A stretch of DNA of 46,409 bases from Desulfobacterales bacterium (GTDB taxonomy: Bacteria; Desulfobacterota; Desulfobacteria; Desulfobacterales; JAEINQ01): contig JAEINQ010000057.1 in NCBI GenBank assembly GCA_016342285.1, positions 1 to 46,409 on the forward strand, in the 5' to 3' direction. Within the stretch, counting starts at the first letter, position 1, and each line of letters opens with the position of its first letter. The position numbers were made by a program, and so were the translations under genes. The notes below the pieces were generated by a model. The model saw only the letters and a program-made list of their open reading frames with translations. It ran no database searches and was not told the DNA's origin. Shown here one piece after another: positions 16,875-25,500 of the stretch.

Positions 16875-17819
16875 ATGAAATCAAATGATACGGAACGCCG
16901 TTCCAAAACAAAAAAAATAGTGACCGGATTTCGCGTGCTGGAGAAAGAATGCATCTGGATGAAGGCCGGCGTTGTCAATTTCCGGCAGTGCGACAATGAC
17001 TTCGATTGCAACAGCTGTCCATTCGACAAAGGGATGAGAAAAGCCATGGCCATCGACAACGGTACAAAAAGCGTGGAAGCGGCACCCCGTTGGGTCGAAT
17101 ATCTTCAGAAATCCTACCGGGGTCATTCGCGCCCCTGCCGCCATGCGCTGACTGGCCGGATCGATGCACCGAAGGTCTGCACCCTGAATTACGAATGCTA
17201 TCATTGCGCCTTCGATCAGATGCTCGACGAGATGGATATGTCGATTGATTCGCGCATCCCCGGTTACACCCTGGCCTCCGGCTACCGAATGGCCGACGGG
17301 TACTACTACCATCAGGGGCACAGCTGGGCGCGCTTCGAACACGGTGGACGTGCCCGTATCGGATTCGACGACTTTCTGGTCAAGGCCTTCGGTGCGGCCC
17401 AATCGCTGGCCCTGCCCCCACTGGGGGAAACCCTGGAACAAAACCGGGTGGGCTGGACCTTCGGGCGAAAGGATCACAAGGCGGCTGTCCTTTCACCGGT
17501 CACCGGTACGGTGTTGGCGGTCAACCACAAGGCCCGAGAACATCCGGAAATCACCCATGAGGACCCCTATCATGAGGGCTGGCTGTTCATCGTCGAACCC
17601 CAGATGCCCAAAAAAAACCTCAAGGGGCTCTATTTCGGCAAGGAGAGTTTTGACTGGATGGAACAAGAAGGCAAGCGTCTGATGCATCTCCTGGGCCCGG
17701 AATACGAAAACCTTGCCGCCACCGGTGGTGAACCCATTGGCGATGTCTTCGGCACCTTCCCGGAAATCGGATGGGACCGGCTGGCCCATGAATTGCTCAG
17801 GACCGGCCGGAACGAGTAA
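16875..17819 (+). CDS. GcvH-like lipoyl-domain protein with two N-terminal Cys4 motifs
   Basis: 314 residues from ATG 16875, preceded by GGAGGG. Two tandem cysteine clusters come first: Cys26, 39, 45, 48 (C-x12-C-x5-C-x2-C, ending CNSCPFDKGM) and Cys88, 102, 108, 111 (C-x13-C-x5-C-x2-C, ending CYHCAFDQML). From about residue 135 the protein is a glycine-cleavage H-type lipoyl domain (GHSWARFEHGGRARIGFDDF, then GRKDHKAAVLSPVTGTVLAVN). The Lys in DHKAAV occupies the position of the lipoylated lysine. No GcvP or GcvT gene is near, so it is probably not a glycine-cleavage carrier; a lipoyl-based redox carrier or assembly role is inference. The second cluster is nearly identical to the 63-residue protein before it. 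Confidence 0.85.
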   Translation: MKSNDTERRSKTKKIVTGFRVLEKECIWMKAGVVNFRQCDNDFDCNSCPFDKGMRKAMAIDNGTKSVEAAPRWVEYLQKSYRGHSRPCRHALTGRIDAPKVCTLNYECYHCAFDQMLDEMDMSIDSRIPGYTLASGYRMADGYYYHQGHSWARFEHGGRARIGFDDFLVKAFGAAQSLALPPLGETLEQNRVGWTFGRKDHKAAVLSPVTGTVLAVNHKAREHPEITHEDPYHEGWLFIVEPQMPKKNLKGLYFGKESFDWMEQEGKRLMHLLGPEYENLAATGGEPIGDVFGTFPEIGWDRLAHELLRTGRNE

Positions 17820-17872
17820 AGACGCCTGGCCCTCTGGGCAGGGTTCTTACACCCGCCTGTCTTGCCAGCGCT

Positions 17873-17909
17873 TTCGGATCGGTCGGATCGATCGGATCGG
17901 TCGGATCGG
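17873..17909. repeat. Short tandem repeat of CGGATCGGT-type units
   Basis: CGGATCGGTCGGATCGATCGGATCGGTCGGATCGG is built from 5- and 10-base units. It lies in the 160-base gap between the convergent GcvH-like and archaemetzincin genes, which holds nothing else recognisable. Confidence 0.8.
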
Positions 17910-17980
17910 ACAGCCGCAGTAGTTCGACCCGGGCGGGATCACCATCGTCCCCGGCAACCCGCAACCCATTGCTTATCACA

Positions 17981-18541
17981 TCAAGACGCAGAACCGGCGC
18001 CGACGGCATCGCGAAAAAAAACGGCACAGTAGCGACAAAAAGAAAACGGTGTCTGATCCAGCTGGTTCAGGTCGCCGGAAAAATGCATGAGGCAATTGGG
18101 GTCCATGCAATGGGAAAGGTTGTAGAGATGACATAACTCGTGAAGGGTGATTTTGGCGGCCCGTTCCAAAACCGCTGACGACATCGGCATGGAACCGACG
18201 GTTTTCTCTCCCAGCCGGGACAGTGAGACCAGCGCCGCTTTTCCTCCCTGCCGGGCTTCCCCGAAAACATGGGTGAAAATCGGGACAAAAAGATCCACCC
18301 CCAGCACGCCGATCACCTTGTCCATCCCGTCAAAGGGGGTCGATTCCATCTCCTTTAAAATGACGCCCGCATCGTACTGAAGTCGCTGTCGGTTCAGGGC
18401 ATAGGCCGGGTGGTACAATGGCGGCAGGACGCTTGCGTCGAGATTTAAATAACCGGATATATGGGCGGCAAGGACCTTAGGGACGGTTGAGTCCACGTCT
18501 CCGAGGCAAACCACGCCGATCCGATGCATGTTGTCCTTCAT
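17981..18541 (-). CDS. amzA: Archaemetzincin-family zinc metalloprotease
   Basis: 186 residues with the archaemetzincin zinc site HELCHLYNLSHC, the expected HExxHxxxxxHC form in which the three His bind catalytic zinc. It is followed by the second-zinc cysteines CMDPNC and FCRYC. The N-terminal half shows family features (YDAGVILKEM, DKVIGVLGVDLFVPIFTHVFGEA). Archaemetzincins are cytosolic proteases or peptidases of unclear substrate, sporadic in bacteria. The start overlaps the stop of the upstream sigma-54 response regulator by four bases (18538-18541), so the two are translationally coupled. Confidence 0.92.
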   Translation of the reverse strand: MKDNMHRIGVVCLGDVDSTVPKVLAAHISGYLNLDASVLPPLYHPAYALNRQRLQYDAGVILKEMESTPFDGMDKVIGVLGVDLFVPIFTHVFGEARQGGKAALVSLSRLGEKTVGSMPMSSAVLERAAKITLHELCHLYNLSHCMDPNCLMHFSGDLNQLDQTPFSFCRYCAVFFRDAVGAGSAS

Positions 18542-19890
18542 GGGCGGGGTGTTCGTTTCAATTCATAGCGCTTGATTTTTTTGTGCAACGTCACGCGGTT
18601 GATGTCAAGAATTTTGGCGGCATGGGTGATGTTCCAGTCGTATTTCTCCAACATGTTGAGGATATGCGCCCTTTCCATTGCCCGAAGGGTGGGGGTTTCG
18701 GCCCGCGGTGATGACGAGGATTGAAGGAAGGCAAAATCCTCTGTCCGCAGGGTACGGGATTTTGAAAGCACCACCGCCCGTTCGACGGCGTTCTCGAGCT
18801 CGCGGACGTTTCCCGGCCAGTCGTAGCGTTTCAATTCCTCAACCGTGCCCCGGGATACATGGTCGACCTGTTTGGATGTCTCCTGGCTGTATTTTTCCAG
18901 AAAACAGGACAGCAGTAGGGGAATGTCCTCCCTTCTTTGGCGCAGGGGAGGCACGGGGATTTGGATCACATTGATTCTGTAAAAGAAGTCCTCCCTGAAA
19001 CGACCGGTGCCGATCGCCGCTTCCAGATCCCGTCGGGTTGCGGAAACCAGTCGAAAATCGACTTCGACGGAATTCGTGCTCCCGACGTGGGTGATTTTTT
19101 TATCTTCCAGTACCCGCAGGAAATCGACCTGCATTTTCTGACTGATCTCACCCACCTCATCAAGAAAGAGCGTCCCGCCGGAGACGACCTCCAAAAACCC
19201 CTTCCTGGCTTGAATGGCGCCGGTAAAGGCGCCCTTCTGGTGGCCAAAAAGTTCGCTTTCCAGCAGGGTGTCGGGAATCGCTCCGCAATTGATGGCGATA
19301 AAGGGTCGATGGGACCGGCCGCTCTTGGCATGAATCGCCTTGGCAATCAATTCCTTGCCGGTTCCGGTTTCACCCGTCAGCAGGACGGAAGCGTCACTTG
19401 CGGCGACCTCGGGAATGAGTTTGAATATCTCCTCCATGGGAGCCGATCGGCCGATGATATTGTCGAAACGGGTGATCTTTTCCAGGTGACCCTTGAGATA
19501 GTTGTATTCGGAGGTCAGCCGCCGCTGCTGCGTGATTTTCTCCATCACCAGGGAGAGCTGTTCCGGTTTGAAGGGTTTTAACAGGTAATCGGCGGCCCCT
19601 TTTTTCATGGCATGGATGGCCGAATCGATGGACCCATAAGCGGTAATTATAATCACCACCGTGTCCGGGTATTCAGCCTTGACCTTTTCCAGCAGTTCAA
19701 TGCCGTCCATGCCCGGCATTTTGATGTCCACAAACATGAGATCAACCGGCGATGTTTCCTGCTTTTCCAGGGCCTCAAGACCCGAGGATGCCCTGTCCGC
19801 CGCGTGGCCGGCCTTTTCGAACCAGTGAAACAAAGATTCTCTGACGATTTCCTCGTCGTCCACGATCATGATGCGCATTTTCTCGTCCAT
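18538..19890 (-). CDS. NtrC-type sigma-54 response regulator
   Basis: 450 residues from ATG 19890 (GGGGGA just upstream). Receiver 1-120: IVDDEE, phospho-acceptor in FVDIKMPGMDG, and Thr and Lys in IITAYG and LLKPFK. The AAA+ domain (about 140-370) has Walker A GETGTGKE, GAFTGA and Walker B TLFLDEVGE. The Fis helix-turn-helix is NITHAAKILDINRVTLHKKI. The partner kinase is almost certainly the Rossmann-PAS kinase encoded 126 bases upstream on the same strand. Divergent from them, at 21860, is a sigma-54 promoter candidate with dyads upstream, so this regulator may switch on the Hdr genes. It is co-translated with archaemetzincin. Confidence 0.95.
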   Translation of the reverse strand: MDEKMRIMIVDDEEIVRESLFHWFEKAGHAADRASSGLEALEKQETSPVDLMFVDIKMPGMDGIELLEKVKAEYPDTVVIIITAYGSIDSAIHAMKKGAADYLLKPFKPEQLSLVMEKITQQRRLTSEYNYLKGHLEKITRFDNIIGRSAPMEEIFKLIPEVAASDASVLLTGETGTGKELIAKAIHAKSGRSHRPFIAINCGAIPDTLLESELFGHQKGAFTGAIQARKGFLEVVSGGTLFLDEVGEISQKMQVDFLRVLEDKKITHVGSTNSVEVDFRLVSATRRDLEAAIGTGRFREDFFYRINVIQIPVPPLRQRREDIPLLLSCFLEKYSQETSKQVDHVSRGTVEELKRYDWPGNVRELENAVERAVVLSKSRTLRTEDFAFLQSSSSPRAETPTLRAMERAHILNMLEKYDWNITHAAKILDINRVTLHKKIKRYELKRTPRP

Positions 19891-20016
19891 GATTCCCCCT
19901 TTACGGGCGCACGGTGGCTGCGGAGGGTAAATTCTGTGTGCCGATTCAAAGCGTCTGACCCGTCCGACCCGCCAGATGCGTCTGACCCATGCATATTTCC
20001 AATACATAAATGGAAA

Positions 20017-21528
20017 TCAGATAACAGGCAACTCAAGGGTAAACACCGTTCCCCGGCCCACCTCACTTTGTACCCGAATTTTGCCGCCGTGGTTCCTGGC
20101 GATGCCATAGACGATGGACAACCCCAGGCCGGTCCCTTCTCCTTGGGCCTTGGTAGTGAAGAATGGATCGAATATATGATCCAGGCAATCCTTCGGTATT
20201 CCGGTGCCGGAGTCTTCAATCCCGATTCGAATCGTTTTCCTCTTGGCATCGGGTTTGGAGGTAATATCCATCCGCCCCCCGTCGGGCATGGCTTCGATGG
20301 CGTTGAAGATGAGGTTTAGCAGGGCCTGTTGAAGGCGATTGGCGTTGCCCCGGACCGTGACGATCCCTTTGGCGATGCGGGTCTTCAGCTCGATGTTTTG
20401 AAGTTTCATCCGGTGGCGGGTTAGCATGATGACCGCGTTGAGCACGGCGTTGATGTCCACGCTGGTATATTCCAGCGGGGTTTCATGGGAAAAGGCGAGA
20501 AGGCCCGAGACGATATTTCCGCAGCGTTCCAGTTCCCTGGACATCATGGAGAGATATCCCCTGAATTCCACGATGTCCGCCGGCTTGGGGTTCTCCTCTT
20601 CCAGCAACTTGGCCATGAGGTCGGCAAAGGTCAGAAGCCCCTGAATGGGGTTGTTGATTTCGTGCACGCAACTCGCCGCGAGCTTTCCCATGGAAATCAT
20701 CCGGTCCTCCTGGACCATCCGGTTCAGGTCGGTCTTGAGCGCCTCGGCCCGGTTTTCCCACTTCGAGGTGATTTCCTTGGTGATATCTCTCCAGATTTCA
20801 ATAATCTTGACAATCTCTCCGGCCGGGTCGATCAACGGATAGGTCACGATATTGCTATAAATTGGATGGGTGCCGGACCCTGAGAATTCCTGAATAACAT
20901 GGGCCGACTTGCCCGTTTTCAGCGTCTCGAGCATGGGGCACGGCATGGTCGGTCGTGCGCTGGCACACGGGGCACTGAGACCGTAATTAATCTGGTAGCA
21001 GTAGCCGCCAATGACCTCGGCCTTGGATTTATCGACCAACTTCAGATACGCCTCATTGACATCGTCAATGGTAAAATCGGTGTTCAACAGGGCGATGGCG
21101 GCATCGCTCTGCTGAATAAGAAAATCAGAAGACATCTTTTCCAGAAGTACTTGGTGCTCGGCAGACTTGAGCTTTTCTTCCGCAAGGAAAAACGACCGCA
21201 AAAAACGGCCGATGTTGTGCTCCACAACGCCGATACGCCTGGGGCGCAGCTTGATGAGTTCAAGGAGAACCTCCCGACGGTTGGTCAGTTCGATGATGCT
21301 GTCCAGGCTCTCGATGCCAAACAGATCCCTAAAGTTATCCGTCGTATAGATGCCCTGGTCCCTGGCCATCCGCAGCCCCTCGGCCTCGGGATCGATATCG
21401 CAAACCCCCAAAACATGAATGTCGAGAAAAGGGAGGGTATTGGCCAGGAGCCGTTCCAGGAAAAATTTACAGGCCCTTCCGCCGCCGACAATGGCTATGT
21501 TCAGAGGTATTTTGCCCAGGGTATCCAT
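20017..21528 (-). CDS. Histidine kinase with N-terminal Rossmann domain and Cys-rich PAS
   Basis: 503 residues from ATG 21528, five bases after GGAG. Residues 8-130 look like a dinucleotide-binding Rossmann fold: LNIAIVGGGRACKFFLERLL, a second strand HVLGVCDIDPEAEGLRMA, and SLDSIIELTNRREVL. A PAS domain follows (about 145-265) with three cysteines in GYCYQINYGLSAPC and TMPCPMLETLKTGK. The kinase core has the H-box SCVHEINNPIQG, N-box NLIFNAIEAM, and DSGTGI and GTGLGLSIVYG. There are no membrane helices. A Rossmann input suggests NAD(H)-type or metabolite sensing, and the PAS cysteines suggest redox or metal sensing; both are inference. It lies upstream of its likely partner NtrC regulator and divergent from the Hdr cluster. 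Confidence 0.9.
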   Translation of the reverse strand: MDTLGKIPLNIAIVGGGRACKFFLERLLANTLPFLDIHVLGVCDIDPEAEGLRMARDQGIYTTDNFRDLFGIESLDSIIELTNRREVLLELIKLRPRRIGVVEHNIGRFLRSFFLAEEKLKSAEHQVLLEKMSSDFLIQQSDAAIALLNTDFTIDDVNEAYLKLVDKSKAEVIGGYCYQINYGLSAPCASARPTMPCPMLETLKTGKSAHVIQEFSGSGTHPIYSNIVTYPLIDPAGEIVKIIEIWRDITKEITSKWENRAEALKTDLNRMVQEDRMISMGKLAASCVHEINNPIQGLLTFADLMAKLLEEENPKPADIVEFRGYLSMMSRELERCGNIVSGLLAFSHETPLEYTSVDINAVLNAVIMLTRHRMKLQNIELKTRIAKGIVTVRGNANRLQQALLNLIFNAIEAMPDGGRMDITSKPDAKRKTIRIGIEDSGTGIPKDCLDHIFDPFFTTKAQGEGTGLGLSIVYGIARNHGGKIRVQSEVGRGTVFTLELPVI

Positions 21529-21661
21529 GGGTCTCCGTGTGTATGGATGGAAACTAGGTAATACTCGGGGCAATCATCAGAAGGTGTCAAGGTATCTTTT
21601 TAAACACGGTTTCAACCCCGGGTGGGAAATTGTCGGGCCGACCGAAAACCGGCGCCACAGA

Positions 21662-21774
21662 TGTTGCGCAACATGTTGCAAACAGGCGTTGCACACCATC
21701 ACTGCCCGCTTTTGGCACCTCCATGCCGCATTTTTTTTGCCGACACCCCCAAGCTTGTTGCACTGCCTGCAACA
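21662..21774. promoter_or_regulatory. Dyad sites, candidate enhancer for the Hdr cluster
   Basis: TGTTGCGCAACA (21662-21673) is a perfect palindrome. TGTTGCACTGCCTGCAACA (21756-21774) is a perfect 7-5-7 dyad with the same half-site, and an extra half-site TGTTGCA lies at 21674-21680. They stand about 190 and 95 bases before the sigma-54 promoter candidate at 21860, and between it and the divergent kinase/NtrC genes. Nothing coding is seen in 21529-21963. Confidence 0.6.
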
Positions 21775-21859
21775 CCTGGTTCCGCTACCACCGCCATCTT
21801 TCCTGCAATAATATTAATATAACCCATCATAACAGATAGTTCAAGACAGTTCAAAGTTA

Positions 21860-21875
21860 TGGCACACCTTGTGCT
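21860..21875 (+). promoter_or_regulatory. Sigma-54 promoter candidate for the receiver-hdrA genes
   Basis: TGGCACACCTTGTGCT matches TGGCAC-N5-(T)TGC(T), with only the first T of the -12 box changed to G; the essential GG (21861-21862) and GC (21873-21874) have the correct spacing. The expected start is near 21886, about 78 bases before the first gene. Confidence 0.65.
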
Positions 21876-21963
21876 GAAGGTATGGCAAGTATCGTGACTG
21901 GCCCAGGCGTGTGGATGTTCATTCACCCCATGGATCCGCGTCCCTTTTTAGCAGAGGCGTCTT

Positions 21964-22419
21964 TTGAATCCGGTTGATGCAACAAACACCATTCTGGTTG
22001 TGGCCGAGGAATCGGACACCCGGATTTTTCTTTCCAATCTTCTTCGCTCCGGAGGGTTTACGCCGGTCAGCGCCACCACCATGGCCCAAGGGCTTCAGCG
22101 CGCCAGGGCCGGCCGGCCGAACCTGATCATTCTCGATGTGATGATGCCCAACAAGGAAGGCATCCGCATGTATCATCACTTGAAGAATGACACTGCCCTG
22201 AAAGCCATTCCCGTCATCATGCTCTCTGCCATCGATCGCGAAACGTTCTTTCTTTACGAACGATTCCAGTCCACCCAGAAGAGGTCCGGCCTGCCCAAAC
22301 CGGACGCTTACCTGGAAAAGCCGCCGGAGGCGGACGAACTGATTCGGCTGGCGAGATCGTTGACGAGGCCCGGGGAAAAAGACGCAGCAGCCGTTGCCCA
22401 TGAGGTGACAACCACGTGA
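21964..22419 (+). CDS. Stand-alone receiver domain protein
   Basis: 151 residues from a TTG with a modest GAGG site. A single CheY-like receiver: first strand ILVVAEESD, phospho-acceptor Asp in LIILDVMMPNKEG, Ser in VIMLSAID, and Lys in YLEKPPEADEL. The pocket acid before the usual DD position is Glu/Asp shifted (AEESD), so magnesium binding may be altered. No output domain. It is first behind the sigma-54 promoter and 102 bases before hdrA, so it is expressed with the Hdr enzyme, either as a phosphate sink or as a binding partner. Confidence 0.85.
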   Translation: MNPVDATNTILVVAEESDTRIFLSNLLRSGGFTPVSATTMAQGLQRARAGRPNLIILDVMMPNKEGIRMYHHLKNDTALKAIPVIMLSAIDRETFFLYERFQSTQKRSGLPKPDAYLEKPPEADELIRLARSLTRPGEKDAAAVAHEVTTT

Positions 22420-22521
22420 AACGAATCGAGCGGGTAATCATGCACCTATTGCCAATCATTGAAGGTCGGAAAATCGCCCCTTGGGGGATTTCCGCACCGG
22501 GTGTTTCCAAGGAGGCCTGAC

Positions 22522-25500
22522 ATGGCTCAGCGGATCGGATTCTATATCTGCCATTGCGGTATCAACATCGCTCACAAGGTACGGGTTGAAGAGGTCGCCG
22601 CCTTTGCCGCGAAGCTGCCCGGCGTGGTGGTGGCCAGAGACTATAAATTCATGTGCTCCGACCCGGGCCAGGCCATGATCGAAACGGATATTCCCAAATT
22701 GGGCCTGACGCGGGTGGTGGTCGCCTCCTGCTCGCCGCGTCTTCACGGCAAGACCTTCATGGGGGCCTGCCAGCGCGGCGGGCTCAACCCGTATTTTTTC
22801 CAGATGGCCTCGGTCCGGGAGCAGGTCTCCTGGGTCACCGCGGACGAAGATGAAGCCACGGACAAGGCCAAAAGCCTGGTCGCGGCGGCCATTTGTCGGG
22901 TGCACTATCACGAGAGCCTTCAAACCCGGGAAGCCGAAGTCCATCCGGACATGATGGTGGTCGGCGGCGGCATTGCCGGCATGCAGGCGGCGCTGGACAT
23001 CGGCAATTCCGGTCACAAGGTCTATCTGGTGGAAAAGGACACCACCATCGGCGGGCATATGCTTCAGTTCGACAAGACCTTTCCCACCCTGGATTGCGCC
23101 GCCTGCATCGGAACGCCGAAAATGGTGGAAGTGGCCCAAAATCCCAACATCGAACTGCTCTCCTACAGCGAGGTGACCGAAGTCAGCGGGTTCATCGGCA
23201 ATTTCACCGTCACGGTGCATCGCAAGCCGCGATACATCAAGGAAGGGATCTGCACCGGCTGCGGGGAATGCGCCAATGTCTGTCCGGTATCCATCCCCAA
23301 CCCTTGGGATGAGGGGCTCGGCCAGCGCCGGGCCATCGGCCGAAGCTTTCCCCAGGCCATCCCCATCACCTTCAATATCGAAAAAAAGGACCGGGCACCC
23401 TGCGGGGTCACCTGCCCGGCGGGGGTCAACGTCCAGGGGTATGTCCAGTTGATCGCCCAGGGAAAATATGACGCGGCCCTCCGGCTGATCATGGAAAGAC
23501 TCCCCCTGCCCGGCGTGCTGGGCCGGGTCTGTCCCCACCCCTGCGAAACCCAGTGCCGCCGGGCAGAAATCGATACCCCCGTGGCCATTCGGGATCTCAA
23601 ACGGTTCGCCGCCGACCACGCCGACATGACGCAGCTGACGGCACCGGCCATCCAGGAGCGGGAGGAGAAAATCGCGGTCATCGGATCGGGTCCGGCGGGT
23701 CTGACCGCAGCCTATTATCTTCGGCTCAAAGGCTACCGGGTGACCCTTTTTGAAGCCCTGGGCAAATTGGGGGGCATGCTGCGGGTGGGCATCCCCGACT
23801 ACCGGCTCCCTGCAAAAATCCTGGATCGCGAAATCGACCACCTTCTCAATTCGGGCATCCAAACGCATACCGGCGTCCGCTTCGGCGAGGACATCACCCT
23901 GGCAAGCCTCGCCGAGGACGGCTATGCCGCAGTATTTCTGGGCATCGGCGCCCATGACTGCCTTCAGATGGGCATTGAAGGCGAAACCACGGCCCATGGT
24001 GTCATCGATGCCGTCACCTTTTTGCGCGAGGCCAACTTGGGCGATTCAAAGGCCCCGGGAAGCCGGGTGACCATCATCGGGGGCGGCAACGTGGCCGTCG
24101 ATGCCGCCCGGGTGGCGCGACGGCTCGGGACCCAGAGCGTCACCGTGGTCTACCGGCGATCGGCCCGGGAGATGCCGGCCTATGCTGAAGAGATCCACGG
24201 GGCCGGTGAAGAAGGGGTCGTCTTTGAATACCTCACCGCACCGGTGCGGGTGGTTATGGAAAACGGAAAAGTCACCGGCCTGGAATGCATCCGCACCGAA
24301 CTGGGGCCACCGGATACCAGCGGCCGCCGGCGGCCGGTTCCCGTGCAGGGCTCTGAATTCGTCATCGCCTGCGATGCGGTCATTCCGGCCATCGGCCAGA
24401 AGACCGACACGGCCTGGACCGCCGTTGAACCGGCCCTTGAGCTGACACGCCGAAACACGTTTGCCGTCAACCCCCATACCCTTCAGACCAGCCTTCCCCA
24501 CGTTTTTGCCGCCGGGGACGCGGTGACCGGCCCGGCCACGGTCATCGAGGCCGTGGCCGCCGGCCACAAGGCGGTGGCATCCATTCATTGCTTCGTCAAT
24601 GGCCGCGACCTTGAGGCTCTGGCCCAAGAGGCGATCGACGCCACGCCCCCGGGCACGGACTGGGCGGCCATTTCCGACACCGTACCGACCGCCCCCCGAC
24701 AAACCATGGCGGAAGTCAGTCCCGGCGCACGGGTGGCCACCTTCGACGAGGTGGCCCTGGGCTTTTCCGAAGCAGCGGCCCGGGCCGAGGCCCAGCGCTG
24801 CCTCAACTGCGGTGTCTGCTGCGAGTGCATGGCCTGTGTCGACGCCTGCGAAGCCAAGGCCATCGACCACCTTCAAACGGGCGAAACCCTTCAAGTAAAG
24901 GTCGGGAGCATTATTTTGTCCACCGGTTACGACGCCTTAAACCCCCTCCCCATGAAACCATACGGCTACGGGCGGTATCCAAATGTCTTCACGGCCCTTG
25001 AATTCGAACGGCTGAGCAACGCCACCGGTCCCACCGGCGGCAAAATCATGATGCGCGACGCCGGCGGCCGTTTCACGCACCCGCCCAAAAGCGTCGCCCT
25101 GCTTCACTGCATCGGCAGCCGGGATGTCAATTATCATGAATACTGCTCCAGGGTCTGCTGCATGTACGCCTTAAAATACACCCATCTCATCAAGGAAAAA
25201 GTGGGACATGACACCGCCGTGTACGATTTCTACATCGACATGCGCTGTTTCGGCGAAGGATATGAGGAATTTTACCGGCGTTGCCAGGAAGAAGGAACAA
25301 TTTTCATCCGTGGCAAGGTGGCGGAAATCAACCATCGGCCCGCAACCGCCAATGAGACGGAAAAGCTGGTGGCCGTGGCCGAAGACACCCTGTTGGGCGA
25401 AAAGATTCAGGTACCGGTAGACATGGTGGTCCTTTGCACCGCCATTGAGGCCAGACACGACGCCCATAATATCGGGCGCATCTTTGGTGTTAACCAGGGC

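Noticed and set aside
16875..17819. Ordinary glycine-cleavage H protein
   Set aside because: The length, two N-terminal Cys4 modules and absence of gcvP/gcvT argue against a standard role.
21710..21735. Sigma-54-like TGGCACCTCCATGCCG
   Set aside because: Spacing between the GG and GC elements is one base short; the site at 21860 is the better candidate.
22456..23997. 513-codon open frame antisense to hdrA
   Set aside because: It is a mirror of GC-rich codon bias on the opposite strand, with no family resemblance and no ribosome site. The sense strand encodes unmistakable HdrA.
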